Shown in pieces: positions 7,767-17,492 of a stretch of DNA of 64,000 nucleotides (position 1 is its first letter; each line of letters opens with the position of its first letter). Location: the NCBI RefSeq assembly GCF_011927695.1, contig NZ_JAATJE010000001.1, forward strand, positions 744,001-808,000, in the 5' to 3' direction. The notes under the pieces are model-generated. The model was not told the DNA's origin. It made no database searches and saw only the letters and a list, made by a program, of their open reading frames with translations. Position numbers and translations under genes: made by a program. Origin of the DNA: Sphingomonas jejuensis. Lineage in GTDB: Bacteria; Pseudomonadota; Alphaproteobacteria; Sphingomonadales; Sphingomonadaceae.

Positions 7767-10072
7767 TGCGGGGTGCCCTCGGGATCGCGCTGGCACTGGC
7801 GCTCGCCGCGCCGGCCGTGGCGCAGCAGACGCTGAACGTCCGCGACGCGGATATCCGCGCCTTCATCCAGGATGCGGCGCGCGTCACCGGACGGGTGTTC
7901 ATCATCGATCAGCGGGTGCAGGGCCGCGTCTCCGTGACCAGCGATCGGCCGCTGTCGCGATCAGAGTATTTCGAGCTCTTCCTGGCGACCCTGCGGGCAA
8001 ACGGCCTGGTTGCGGTTCCGACGAACGGCGGGGCGTTCCGCATCCAGCCAGTCGAGGGTGCGGCGGCCACGGCCGGCCGGGTTGGGGGTGGCAGTACCGC
8101 CAACAGCTTCGTCACGGAAGTCTTTCGCCTGCGGTCCATCGACGCCACGCAGGCGGTGGAGACAATCCGACCGCTGGTGAGCCGCGAGGGATCGGTCACG
8201 GCGAACCGGGGCGCCAATTCGCTGGTGGTCGCCGACTTCGGCGACAATTTGCGCCGGATCCGGGAGCTGATCCGCCGCATCGACCAGGACGGCAGCGCAA
8301 CCCGCGTGGTGCCGCTGGAGAATGCGGGCGCGCGTGAGATCGCGACGTCGCTCAGCCAGCTGATCCAGGGTTCGGGCGGGCAGGGCGGAACCGGCCTGAC
8401 CGCGACGGTCGTTCCCGTCGACAGCGCCAATGCGATCGCGCTTCGCGGTGACGCCGCGACGGTGGCCCGCCTTGCCGAAACCGCGCGCGAGCTTGACCGA
8501 CAGGCCGAACAGGGCACCGAGATCCGGGTGATCTATCTGGAGCATGCGGATGCCGCGCAGCTGCTGCCCGTGCTGCAACAGCTGACCGGCCAGCCCGTGA
8601 CTCAGGCGTCCTCGGACACGGGCGCCCTGTCGGCGAGCCGTGGCGGCGTGTCGGGCAGCGGCACGGGCGGAGCCGGCGGCAGCATTCCGACCTCGACGAG
8701 TGTGGCGAGTGCGCCGGTCGCGGCAAGCGGCGGCAATCCAGGTGCCGCATCCGCGCTGGGCCTGCTTGGCCGCGGCCCGGCCATCGTGACGCGGTTCGAA
8801 GGTGCGAACGCGCTGATCGTCGCGGCACCCGGAGATACGCAGCGGCTGCTGGGCGAGGTGATCCGTCAGCTCGACGCCCGGCGCGAGCAGGTGCTGGTCG
8901 AAGCCATCGTCGTGGAGATCAGCGACACGGCGGCCCGGCGGCTGGGCGTGCAGTTCCTGCTGGGCGGCCTGCCGGGCAGCGGCCTGCCGTTCCTGGCGAC
9001 CAGCTATGCGAACTCGGCGCCGAACCTTCTGACGATCGCTGGTGCGGTGGCGGCCCGGTCGCTCAACACGACGACGACCGTGGTCAACGGAACCACGGTG
9101 ACCACGTCCACCGACAACGCCATCTCGAACCAGTTGGCGCAGGCGGCCGTCAACTCGATCCTCGGCAACCCGGCCGGGCTGATCGGGTTCGGCACGGAGA
9201 TCGGCCGTGACGGCATCTTCGGCACGATCATCAATGCCGTGCAATCCGACGGTCAGTCCAACCTTCTGTCGACCCCGTCGATCATGACGCTGGACAATCA
9301 GGAAGCACGGATCCTGGTGGGACAGGAGATTCCGGTGACAACTGGCGAGGCGCTTTCGAACAATTTCGACAATGCCTTCCGGACGGTGCAGCGGCAGAAT
9401 GTCGGCATCCAGCTGGAGGTCCGGCCGCAGATCAACGCCGGCGGCGAGATCAAGCTGGCGCTGCGGCAGGAGGTCAGCTCCATTTCCGGCGCGGTGTCGA
9501 ATGACAACAGCGACCTGATCCTCAACAAGCGTGAGATCGAGACCACGATCACCGTGCAGGACGGGCAGATCGCGGTGCTGGGCGGCCTTCTCGACGATAA
9601 CGAGCGCAACACGATCGAGAAGATCCCGCTTCTGGGCGACTTGCCCGCCATCGGCGCGCTGTTCAGATCGCGGGCGCGGCAGCGGGCAAAGACCAACCTG
9701 ATGGTCTTCATCCGTCCCACGATCATCCGTTCACCCAATGACCAGCAGGTGCTGACCGAGCAGCGTTACGGCTATGTTCGTCGCCAGCAGATGGAGCAGC
9801 AGCCGAACGTCGAGCCCAGCCTGGATGAACTGGTGCGCGATTACATGGGGGCAGCGCCGCCGGTTCCGCGCGAGCCGCTGCCGGGCAGCTACCCGCCGGC
9901 TGCGCCGCCTGCCACTGCGCTGCCGCCGCCGCTGCTGACGCCCGAGGGCGAGGCGGCCCTGCCAGAGACGGTCGTTCCGCGTCCGCTGTCCGAGCAGCAG
10001 CCCCGCGTGATCGTGCCGGAGGTGCGCAGCACACGCCAAGTCGTGCGCCCGATCACGGGTGATCCGCAATGA
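7766..10072 (+). CDS. gspD: Type II secretion secretin GspD
   Basis: This is the outer-membrane secretin of 768 residues. A signal peptide ends near AVAQQ. The N0 domain follows (LNVRDADIRAFIQ), then N1-N3 repeats containing the conserved RLRSIDA.QAVETIRPLV-type segment. The secretin core contains VEAIVVEIS, LLSTPSIMTLDN and GGLLDD, and ends with KTNLMVFIRPTI. A Ser/Gly/Thr-rich insert (about residues 285-330) interrupts N3. The C-terminus is a Pro-rich tail (about 700-768), which may be the docking segment for an outer-membrane pilotin, although no pilotin gene is nearby. The TGA of gspC overlaps the ATG, and the ATGA junction with gspE implies translational coupling. Confidence 0.95.
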   Translation: MRGALGIALALALAAPAVAQQTLNVRDADIRAFIQDAARVTGRVFIIDQRVQGRVSVTSDRPLSRSEYFELFLATLRANGLVAVPTNGGAFRIQPVEGAAATAGRVGGGSTANSFVTEVFRLRSIDATQAVETIRPLVSREGSVTANRGANSLVVADFGDNLRRIRELIRRIDQDGSATRVVPLENAGAREIATSLSQLIQGSGGQGGTGLTATVVPVDSANAIALRGDAATVARLAETARELDRQAEQGTEIRVIYLEHADAAQLLPVLQQLTGQPVTQASSDTGALSASRGGVSGSGTGGAGGSIPTSTSVASAPVAASGGNPGAASALGLLGRGPAIVTRFEGANALIVAAPGDTQRLLGEVIRQLDARREQVLVEAIVVEISDTAARRLGVQFLLGGLPGSGLPFLATSYANSAPNLLTIAGAVAARSLNTTTTVVNGTTVTTSTDNAISNQLAQAAVNSILGNPAGLIGFGTEIGRDGIFGTIINAVQSDGQSNLLSTPSIMTLDNQEARILVGQEIPVTTGEALSNNFDNAFRTVQRQNVGIQLEVRPQINAGGEIKLALRQEVSSISGAVSNDNSDLILNKREIETTITVQDGQIAVLGGLLDDNERNTIEKIPLLGDLPAIGALFRSRARQRAKTNLMVFIRPTIIRSPNDQQVLTEQRYGYVRRQQMEQQPNVEPSLDELVRDYMGAAPPVPREPLPGSYPPAAPPATALPPPLLTPEGEAALPETVVPRPLSEQQPRVIVPEVRSTRQVVRPITGDPQ

Positions 10073-11619
10073 GGATCGGCCGCGGCGAGACGATCGTCGC
10101 GGAGCCGACGATCCCGGATGCAATGCCGATGCCGACGCCGGCATCGGCGACGCCGGTGATCCCCTATGCCTTCGCCCGTAAATACGGCGTCGTCATTTCC
10201 GGAGCTGGTGGCGACCGTCCAACGATCGCGCTTCGGGATGGCGCCGACCCGCGCGTCCTGATCGAGCTCAGGCGCCATTTCGGCGGCGGCTTTGCCGTCG
10301 ACCGGGTAACGCAGGTTGCCTTCGACCGGCTGCTGTCCGATCAATATGCGATGACCGGCCAGGCGACGGCCGACGCAGCTGGATCGCTCGACGCCGACGA
10401 TCTTGCGCTCATCGCCGGTGACATCCCGACCGCCGAGGATCTTCTGGAGAGCGCGGACGATGCCCCCGCCATCCGCCTCATCAACGGCATCATCGCCGAT
10501 GCCGCTCGCCAGGGTGTGTCCGACATCCATGTCGAGCCTTATGAGACGGGCCTAGTGGTGCGGATGCGGATCGACGGCGTTCTGCGCGAGACGCTGCGCA
10601 TGCCGCCGCACGCGGCGCCGGTGCTCGTCAGCCGCATCAAGGTGATGAGCCGACTGGACATCGCGGAGCGACGTGTCCCGCAGGACGGGCGCATGGGGTT
10701 GTCGCTTGGTGGGAAGCTCCTGGACGTTCGTGTCTCAACACTGCCGAGCAGGGCGGGCGAGCGCGTCGTCATGCGCATTCTCGACAAGGAGAATGCGGGC
10801 ATCGGGTTCGACACGCTCGGCCTTACGCCCGCGACGACGGAGGTGCTGGGCGACGCGCTGGGCGAGCCCAACGGCATCATTCTCGTCACCGGCCCGACCG
10901 GGTCGGGTAAGACCACGACGCTCTACGCAGGGCTGCGGCTGTTGAACGATGGCAGCCGCAACATTCTGACGGTCGAGGATCCGGTCGAATATGCAGTGGA
11001 CGGCGTCGGCCAGACGCAGGTCAACGCAAAGGTGGGCATGGACTTCGCCACCGGCCTTCGAGCGATCCTTCGCCAGGATCCCGACGTCGTGATGGTGGGC
11101 GAGATCCGCGACCGGGAAACGGCCGAGATCGCGGTTCAGGCGTCGCTGACCGGGCATCTGGTGCTGTCGACGGTCCACACCAACGATGCGCTGGGTGCGA
11201 TCACGCGGCTTCGCGATATGAAGGTGGAGCCCTTTCTGCTCGCGTCGACGCTGCGCGCGGTGCTGGCGCAGCGGCTGGTCCGGCGATTGTGCCCGACCTG
11301 CCGCCGGCCTCAGCCCGCCGGCGAGCGCGCCGCGGCGCTGCTGGGATTGCGGCCGGATGAGACGGTGTACGAGCCGGGCGGCTGTGTCGAGTGCAACGGC
11401 ACGGGCTTCAAGGGTCGTATCGGCGTGTATGAGGCCGTTCGGATTGACGACACGCTGCGCCGGCTGATCAATGACGGCGCGGACGAAAGCGCGATGGCGC
11501 GTCATGCCTTTGCCCGCACGCCGACACTGACGCAGGCGGCCCGGCAGATGGTGCGCGACGGCACCACCACGCCGGAGGAAGCGGTCCGCGTGTCCCGCCG
11601 CGAAGAGATCGATGGCTGA
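10069..11619 (+). CDS. gspE: Type II secretion ATPase GspE
   Basis: This 516-residue cytoplasmic ATPase powers pseudopilus assembly. It has an N-terminal GspE/PilB domain, a Walker A loop (GPTGSGKTT), an Asp box and a Walker B segment (VMVGEIRD). The His-box region reads LVLSTVHTND. Near the C-terminus lies a four-cysteine zinc module (CPTC and CVEC) characteristic of GspE proteins. It overlaps gspD by 4 nt and gspF by 8 nt. Confidence 0.97.
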   Translation: MRIGRGETIVAEPTIPDAMPMPTPASATPVIPYAFARKYGVVISGAGGDRPTIALRDGADPRVLIELRRHFGGGFAVDRVTQVAFDRLLSDQYAMTGQATADAAGSLDADDLALIAGDIPTAEDLLESADDAPAIRLINGIIADAARQGVSDIHVEPYETGLVVRMRIDGVLRETLRMPPHAAPVLVSRIKVMSRLDIAERRVPQDGRMGLSLGGKLLDVRVSTLPSRAGERVVMRILDKENAGIGFDTLGLTPATTEVLGDALGEPNGIILVTGPTGSGKTTTLYAGLRLLNDGSRNILTVEDPVEYAVDGVGQTQVNAKVGMDFATGLRAILRQDPDVVMVGEIRDRETAEIAVQASLTGHLVLSTVHTNDALGAITRLRDMKVEPFLLASTLRAVLAQRLVRRLCPTCRRPQPAGERAAALLGLRPDETVYEPGGCVECNGTGFKGRIGVYEAVRIDDTLRRLINDGADESAMARHAFARTPTLTQAARQMVRDGTTTPEEAVRVSRREEIDG

Positions 11620-12832
11620 CTTCGACTATCTCGCGCTCGACGTGGCCGGGCGGGAACGACGGGGGCAGGTGCAGGCCAGCTCGCTTGACGACGCGCGCAC
11701 GCGGTTGGCGCGGCGGCGGCTCTACGTCGTCGAGGTTGCGCCGGGAACGGGTGAGCGGCCGCAGCGGGGGCCGGCGCTGGTCGGTCGTGGCCGTGGACGG
11801 ATGGGATCGAAAGCGCTGACGCTGTTTACGCGGCAGCTTGCGACGCTGGCACAGGTCAGCCCGCTTGAGGAATCATTGCGCACGATCAGCCGGCAGACCG
11901 AGCAGGCGCATGTCCGGCGGGTCGTTGGTGCGGTGCATGCGGGCGTTGTGGAGGGAAGGCGGCTGTCGGACGCCATGGCGCGCGAAGCCAAGAGCTTCCC
12001 GCCGCTCTACCGCGCGATGGTGAATGCGGGCGAGAGCTCCGGCACGCTTCCGGCGATCCTGGAGCGACTGGCCGAGTTGCAGGAACGTCAGGCGCAGATC
12101 CGGGGCAAGGTGCTGACGGCGATCGCCTACCCGACCGTGCTGGCGGCGGTGGCGATGCTCGTCGTCATCTCGCTTATGGTGTTCGTGGTGCCCCGGGTCG
12201 TCGAACAGTTCGAGGATTTCGGGCAGACGCTGCCGCTGCTCACCCGGATCGTGATCGGCATCTCCGACCTGCTGGTCGACTGGTGGTGGGCGATCCTGCT
12301 GGTGGTGGGCGGCATCGTGCTCCTGACATGGCAGGCGTTGAAGACGCCGGCGACGCGGCTGCGGTTCGATGCGGCGCTGCTGAGGCTGCCGCTGATCGGG
12401 CGGCTGACCCGCGACCTTCACGCGGCGCGGATGTCGCGGACGTTGTCGACGATGGTGGCGTCGCGGCTGCCGCTGATCGACGGGCTGGCGCTGACCGTTG
12501 GGACGATCAACAACCGCGCGCTGCGGCTGGCATCCGAGGAAATCGTGGAGGCGATCCGCGGCGGCGGCAGCCTGTCGGCGGCGCTACGGCGGGCGGCGGT
12601 GTTCCCGCCGCTGCTGGTCTACCTGGCGGCGTCGGGCGAGAGCAGCGGGCGGCTGGACATCATGCTGGAGCGGGCGGCCGATTATCTGGAGCGCGAGTTC
12701 GACGGGTTCACCGCAACCGCGCTGTCGCTGCTGGAGCCGGCGATCATCGTCGTGATGGGCGGTATTGTCGCGGCGATCGTGCTATCGATCCTCCTCCCCA
12801 TCCTTCAATTGCAGACGCTGGCTGGCGCTTGA
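11612..12832 (+). CDS. gspF: Type II secretion inner-membrane platform protein GspF
   Basis: At 406 residues this is the usual size for GspF. Two T2SSF cytoplasmic domains are each followed by membrane helices (about residues 170-195 and 215-240), and there is a last helix near the C-terminus (about 375-400). It forms the membrane platform contacted by GspE and GspL. The start codon lies inside the last codons of gspE. Confidence 0.95.
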   Translation: MADFDYLALDVAGRERRGQVQASSLDDARTRLARRRLYVVEVAPGTGERPQRGPALVGRGRGRMGSKALTLFTRQLATLAQVSPLEESLRTISRQTEQAHVRRVVGAVHAGVVEGRRLSDAMAREAKSFPPLYRAMVNAGESSGTLPAILERLAELQERQAQIRGKVLTAIAYPTVLAAVAMLVVISLMVFVVPRVVEQFEDFGQTLPLLTRIVIGISDLLVDWWWAILLVVGGIVLLTWQALKTPATRLRFDAALLRLPLIGRLTRDLHAARMSRTLSTMVASRLPLIDGLALTVGTINNRALRLASEEIVEAIRGGGSLSAALRRAAVFPPLLVYLAASGESSGRLDIMLERAADYLEREFDGFTATALSLLEPAIIVVMGGIVAAIVLSILLPILQLQTLAGA

Positions 12833-12840
12833 GGACCAAC

Positions 12841-13308
12841 TTGACACTCAGAGAGCATGAAACGGGCACTTCGTTGCCGAAGCGTAACGATGGCGAGGAG
12901 GGCTTCACGCTGGTGGAGCTGATGGTGGTGATCGTCATCATCGGCCTGCTTGCCACCATCGTGGTGGTGAACGTGCTGCCGTCGCTGGACCGCGCGAACG
13001 ACACGCGGGTGCGCAGCGACATCCAGACGCTGGAATCCGCGCTGGAAATGTACCGGCTGGACAACCTGACCTATCCGTCGACGACCGAGGGGCTGCAGGC
13101 GCTGACCACGCCGCCGCCGACCTTGTCGCAGCCGGCGCGGTACCGGCCCGGCGGCTATGTCCGCCGGCTGGAGGAGGACCCCTGGGGCCGGCCGTACCTG
13201 TATTCGCAGCCCGGGCGGAACGGGCGCCCGTTCGACGTCTTCACGCTGGGCGCGGACGGCGCCGAGGGCGGCGAGGGCGAAAATGCCGATATCGGCACCT
13301 GGCAGTAG
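12841..13308 (+). CDS. gspG: Major pseudopilin GspG
   Basis: The 155-residue pseudopilin carries the prepilin signature EEG|FTLVELM with Gly21 at the cleavage site and Glu at +5, followed by a hydrophobic helix. The C-terminal half holds the GspG signature (YPSTTEGLQAL and DPWGRPYLY). The TTG at 12841 is chosen because GAGGA ends five bases upstream and no in-frame ATG precedes the signature. The 21-residue leader is long for this family. It starts eight bases after gspF ends. Confidence 0.9.
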   Translation: MTLREHETGTSLPKRNDGEEGFTLVELMVVIVIIGLLATIVVVNVLPSLDRANDTRVRSDIQTLESALEMYRLDNLTYPSTTEGLQALTTPPPTLSQPARYRPGGYVRRLEEDPWGRPYLYSQPGRNGRPFDVFTLGADGAEGGEGENADIGTWQ

Positions 13309-13765
13309 GCGCCGAGGGCGGCGGCGGGGCGAGGAGGGCTTCACCCTCGTCGAGCTGATGGTGGCGATCGTCATCATCGGCCTGCTGTCGGCCACCGTGG
13401 TGCTGGCGATCCCCGACCCGCGCGGGCGCGTGATCGACGAGGCGGAAAGCTTTGCCGCGCGCACGGCGGCTGCCCGCGACGCTGCCATCATCGAGGCGCG
13501 TGCGACCGCCGTGCGCGTGACGCCCGCCGGATATGCATTCGACCGCGAGGCCGACGGCGAGTGGGCGCCCATGCAGGAGCCGCCCTTCCAGGCGCGGGCC
13601 TGGAGCGGGGAGGTGCGGGCCGACCTGGGGCCGGAAGGCGGCGCGCGGATCGCGTTCGACCCGACCGGCACGGTCAGCGGGCCGATCAGCTTTGCGCTGG
13701 TGCGCGAGGATGCGCGGGTCGGCGTGGCGGTGGGCGCGGACGGCCGGGTGCGCGTGGGCGGATGA
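13283..13765 (+). CDS. gspH: Minor pseudopilin GspH
   Basis: This 160-residue protein has the prepilin cleavage motif EEG|FTLVELM about 18 residues from an ATG that lies inside the end of gspG (26-nt overlap, with a GAGG site upstream). The region after the helix is the typical GspH globular domain. It is a minor pseudopilin near the pilus tip. Its residues around the cleavage site nearly duplicate those of GspG, which helps explain the similar DNA at 12897 and 13333. Confidence 0.87.
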   Translation: MPISAPGSRRRGRRRGEEGFTLVELMVAIVIIGLLSATVVLAIPDPRGRVIDEAESFAARTAAARDAAIIEARATAVRVTPAGYAFDREADGEWAPMQEPPFQARAWSGEVRADLGPEGGARIAFDPTGTVSGPISFALVREDARVGVAVGADGRVRVGG

Positions 13766-14244
13766 TGCGTCGCGCCCCCTGCCATCGGGAACGGCCCGCC
13801 ATGTCCGGGCGCGCCGCCGGCGGCAACGGCGGGCAGTGCCGACAGCGGGCGGAGCAGGGCTTCACGCTGATCGAGATGCTGGTCGCGCTGGCGGTGTTCA
13901 GCCTGGCGGCGCTGGCGCTGCTGCGGCTGGAGACGACCACGCTGGCGAATGCGGCGGTGCTGGAGACACGGGCGCTGGGCCAGGTGGTCGCGCGCAACGT
14001 GGCGGTGGAGACGCTGGCCGACCCGATGCCGCCCACGCTGGGCGTCAGCAGCGGCCAGGAAGTGAATGGTGGCGCGACCTGGAACTGGACGCGCAACACG
14101 TCCAACACCGACGACACCAGCATCCTGCGCATCGACATCGCCGTGACGGGTCCGACCGGCGAACCGGCGGCGGTGCTGACCGTGGTGCGCCCGGCCGAAT
14201 ACCGGCTGGACGCGGCCGCGACGATCACGGCGCCGGGATCATGA
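13762..14244 (+). CDS. gspI: Minor pseudopilin GspI
   Basis: The 160-residue protein has the motif EQG|FTLIEML followed by a hydrophobic helix, and a short globular C-terminal domain. The start overlaps the gspH stop (ATGA). An alternative ATG at 13801 would give a shorter leader of about 20 residues. It belongs to the I-J-K tip complex of the pseudopilus. Confidence 0.88.
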   Translation: MMRRAPCHRERPAMSGRAAGGNGGQCRQRAEQGFTLIEMLVALAVFSLAALALLRLETTTLANAAVLETRALGQVVARNVAVETLADPMPPTLGVSSGQEVNGGATWNWTRNTSNTDDTSILRIDIAVTGPTGEPAAVLTVVRPAEYRLDAAATITAPGS

Positions 14245-14837
14245 CCGGTCCGCGCGAGCACGGCTTCACGCTCGTCGAGCTGCTGGTGTCGCTGGTGATC
14301 TTCGCCGTGCTGAGCGCGGCGGGGGTGTCGCTGCTGCAGATGAGCGCCCGATCGCAGGCGGCGGTGGGCGAGCGGCTGGAGGAAGTGGCCGCGTGGCGGC
14401 GCATCTCGTCCCTGATCGCGAGCGACCTGTCCGCCGCCGTGCCGCGGACCACGCGCGAGGTGGCCGGCACGCTGCGCCCGGCCTTTGTCGGCAATGCCGT
14501 GAACGACGGTCCGCTGCTGGTGGGCTTCGTCCGCAGTGGTTGGAGCAACCTGGACCAGGCGCCGCGCGCCAGCCTGCAGAAGGTCGATTACCGGTTCGAG
14601 CAGGGGCGGCTGGAACGTGTCGCCTATCCCGCGCTGGACGGGGCGGAGCCCGAGGTGCCGGCGGTGCTGGCGGACAATATCGAGCGCTTTTCGATCCGGT
14701 ACCGCGCGCGCGACGGGTGGCGCAGCCAGTGGGAAGCGCTGGGCGCCGAGCCGATGCCGTCGGCCATCGAGATCACCATCGGACAGGCGGGACGCGCGGA
14801 CGTGCGCCAGCTGTTCCTGGTCGGGGCGGGGCGATGA
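14241..14837 (+). CDS. gspJ: Minor pseudopilin GspJ
   Basis: This 198-residue protein begins with a seven-residue leader and the cleavage motif EHG|FTLVELL. It contains a hydrophobic helix and the conserved late segment (VADNIERF-type, here VLADNIERFSIRYR) of GspJ. The ATGA overlaps with both neighbours indicate coupling. It partners GspI and GspK at the tip. Confidence 0.92.
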   Translation: MTGPREHGFTLVELLVSLVIFAVLSAAGVSLLQMSARSQAAVGERLEEVAAWRRISSLIASDLSAAVPRTTREVAGTLRPAFVGNAVNDGPLLVGFVRSGWSNLDQAPRASLQKVDYRFEQGRLERVAYPALDGAEPEVPAVLADNIERFSIRYRARDGWRSQWEALGAEPMPSAIEITIGQAGRADVRQLFLVGAGR

Positions 14838-15832
14838 GGCCGAACATGCCCGTGCCGCATGGCGAACGCGGCGCCGCGCTGCTGACCGTGCTGCTGCTGG
14901 TGGCGGTGATGGCGGTGATCGCGGCGTCGTCGCTGGAAAAGCTGCGGCTCGCCACCCGATTGTCGGGCAACAGCTTCGCCGTCGACCAGGCGCGCGCCTA
15001 TGCCAGCGCCGCCGAAACCATCGCGGCGGCGCGCGCCGAGCGGCTGATCGAACGGTCGCTGGCGCGCACCACGTTGCAGGGCGGATGGAACGGCCGCGCG
15101 ATCGGCGTGCCGGTGCCGGGCGGCAGCGCATCGGTGATCGTGCGGGACGGGGGCAACTGCTTCAACCTCAACAGCGTCGTGCAGGGCGAGAGCCTGTTCC
15201 AGCTGACCAGCCGCATCGCCGGGATCCGGCAGTTCGTGGGGCTGATGCAGGCGCTGCAGATCCCGCAGGCGCCGGCGGAGCGCATCGCGGCGGCCACCGC
15301 CGACTGGATCGACAGCGACGTGATCCCTCAGCCGAACGGCGCGGAGGATGATTTCTATGGCGGGGTGCAGCCGCAGCGCCGCGCGGCAAACATGCTGATG
15401 AGCGACCCGAGCGAGCTGCGGCAGGTGGCCGGCATGACGCCGGAGATCTACGCCCGGCTGCGCCCCTTCATCTGCACGCTGCCGACGCCCGACCTGTCGC
15501 CGATCAACGTCAACACGGTGCTGCCCGAACAGGCGCCGCTGATCGCCATGCTGCTGCCGCGGAACTTGACCCCCGACCGCGCGCGAACTTTGCTCGCGGA
15601 GCGCCCCGCGACCGGCTATGGATCGGCGCAGGAATTCCTGAACCGGGCGGCGCTCAGCGTCGGGGCACAGGACGATGGGCAATTGGGGCGGCAGTTGAAG
15701 GTCCGAACAACCTGGTTTTCGCTGGAAACCCGCGTCGAGCTGGGCGGCACGCGCGTGACGCAGCGGGCGATGATCGACGCGCGGACCACCCCCGTGCGCG
15801 TCACCGCGCACCTGGCGGGGCGCGGCGACTGA
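14834..15832 (+). CDS. gspK: Minor pseudopilin GspK
   Basis: At 332 residues this is the large tip pseudopilin. The leader ends ERG|AALLTVLLL. It lacks the Glu at +5 found in the other four pseudopilins, which is normal for GspK and consistent with a tip position. The body contains the helix-rich segment with DWIDSD and the late INVNTVLPEQAPL segment, both typical of the family. Confidence 0.92.
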   Translation: MRPNMPVPHGERGAALLTVLLLVAVMAVIAASSLEKLRLATRLSGNSFAVDQARAYASAAETIAAARAERLIERSLARTTLQGGWNGRAIGVPVPGGSASVIVRDGGNCFNLNSVVQGESLFQLTSRIAGIRQFVGLMQALQIPQAPAERIAAATADWIDSDVIPQPNGAEDDFYGGVQPQRRAANMLMSDPSELRQVAGMTPEIYARLRPFICTLPTPDLSPINVNTVLPEQAPLIAMLLPRNLTPDRARTLLAERPATGYGSAQEFLNRAALSVGAQDDGQLGRQLKVRTTWFSLETRVELGGTRVTQRAMIDARTTPVRVTAHLAGRGD

Positions 15833-17013
15833 TGGCGACGATCGCACCGCCCCTGCCGCGCGTGGCGCCGACGCGCACCCGCACCCGGGCGCGATCGCAG
15901 GCGGCGGGCACCGTGATCGCCTTTCTGCCGACCGACGACGCCGCGCCGATCGCGTGGCAGCGTTTCGAGGGCGGGGTGCCGGCGGCATCCGGGCCGAGCC
16001 TGGACACGCTGGGCGAGGCGATCGTCGACCTGGGCACCGAGCGCGTGGTGGCGGTGGCGCCGGCGGCCGACGTGACGCTGCACTGGGCGGAGCTGCCCGG
16101 GCTGGCGACGGCGCAGGCACGCGCGGCCGCCCGGCTGATGGTGGCCGAACAGAGCCTGGTGTCGGGCGACGCGCTGCATGTCGCGGTGGGCGACGAGACG
16201 GAGGACGGCGAGCGCCCGGTGGCGGCGGTGGCGACGGAGCGGATGTCGACCTGGCTGGCGCGGCTGGCCGGTGCCGGCATCGATCCGTCGGCGATCGTCG
16301 CCGCGCCGCTGCTGCTGCCGCTGGCGGATGAAGGCTTCACGCGCGCGGCGGTGGGCGGCGAGACGGTCTATCGCGGGCGCAGCAGCGGTTTTGCCGACGA
16401 TCCCGTGCTGACGCCGATCCTGGTGGAAGCGCGGCCGGTGACGCCGCTGACCGGGCGCGCGCTGGACGAGGCGGTGCTGGCGGGAGCGGAGACGCCGGTC
16501 CTGGACCTGCGGCAGGGTGCCTTTGCGCGCAGCCGGCGCGGGCGGCTCGACTGGGCGCTGGTGCGGCGGCTGGGCTGGCTGGCGCTGGCGATCGCGGCGG
16601 TGTCGCTCCTGATCGGGCTGGTGTCGATCATGCGGCTGAGCTTTGCCGCCGACGCGGCCGAGCGGGAGGCGGCGGAGATCGCCCGCAGCGCCCTGCCGCG
16701 CGGCACGGCCGCGGGCGCCGACCCGGTGCTGGCGCTGGACCGCGCGCTGGCGGGCGAGCGCGGCGGCGGGCTGGGCTTCACCACGACGGCGGGCGTGCTG
16801 TTCGGCGCGGTGCAGGCGGTGCCGGGCGTCGAGCTGACCGGCATCGATTTCGGCGCGGACGGCGTGATGCGCGCCGCGCTGCGCGCACCGGGCGCGCCGG
16901 AGGTAGAGGCGATCATCGAGCGGGTCGAGGCGAGCGGGCTGGAGGCGACGCCCAGTCCGTTCCAGGCGAGCGAAGGCCGGGTGTCGGGCGAGCTGAGGAT
17001 CGCACTGCCATGA
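15832..17013 (+). CDS. gspL: Type II secretion protein GspL
   Basis: This is a 393-residue bitopic protein. An actin-like cytoplasmic domain (about residues 25-235) recruits GspE. One membrane helix (about 248-266) is followed by a periplasmic ferredoxin-like domain. The ATG shares a base with the gspK stop, and gspM follows with an ATGA overlap. Confidence 0.88.
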   Translation: MATIAPPLPRVAPTRTRTRARSQAAGTVIAFLPTDDAAPIAWQRFEGGVPAASGPSLDTLGEAIVDLGTERVVAVAPAADVTLHWAELPGLATAQARAAARLMVAEQSLVSGDALHVAVGDETEDGERPVAAVATERMSTWLARLAGAGIDPSAIVAAPLLLPLADEGFTRAAVGGETVYRGRSSGFADDPVLTPILVEARPVTPLTGRALDEAVLAGAETPVLDLRQGAFARSRRGRLDWALVRRLGWLALAIAAVSLLIGLVSIMRLSFAADAAEREAAEIARSALPRGTAAGADPVLALDRALAGERGGGLGFTTTAGVLFGAVQAVPGVELTGIDFGADGVMRAALRAPGAPEVEAIIERVEASGLEATPSPFQASEGRVSGELRIALP

Positions 17014-17492
17014 CCGAGCGGTTCCAGGCCTGGTGGCGGCTGCGATCTGTGCGCGAGCAGCGGCTGTTGCTGGTGATGGCCGGGTTGTTCCTGGTGGTGT
17101 TCCTGTGGATCGGCATCATCGGGCCGATCGCCGACGCGCGGGCCGGCGCCTGGTCGCGGCACGAGGAAGCGGTGGCGACGCTGGGACGCGTGCGCGCCGA
17201 CGCGGCCGCGCTGCGGGCGATCGCGCGGCGCCCGGCCGCCCCGCTCGATGCGCCGCTGGCGACCGTTGTCAGCAACGCGGCATCGGCGGCGGGTTTCGCC
17301 AGCGCGGGCGTTTCCGCGCAGGGCACGGCGCGGGTGACGGTATCGATCGCCTCCGCGCGGCCGGGCGCGCTGTTCCCGCTGATCGCCGATCTGGAGCGGC
17401 GCGGCATCCTGGTGGAGCGCATCGCCGTGCGGGCCAATGCCGACCAGACGCTTGGCGCGGACATGACGCTGATCGGAAGGGGCATCAGATGA
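17010..17492 (+). CDS. gspM: Type II secretion protein GspM
   Basis: The 160-residue protein has a short cytoplasmic N-terminus, one membrane helix (about residues 20-40) and a periplasmic ferredoxin-like domain, matching GspM, which stabilises GspL. It sits between gspL and gspN and overlaps both. Confidence 0.85.
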   Translation: MTERFQAWWRLRSVREQRLLLVMAGLFLVVFLWIGIIGPIADARAGAWSRHEEAVATLGRVRADAAALRAIARRPAAPLDAPLATVVSNAASAAGFASAGVSAQGTARVTVSIASARPGALFPLIADLERRGILVERIAVRANADQTLGADMTLIGRGIR

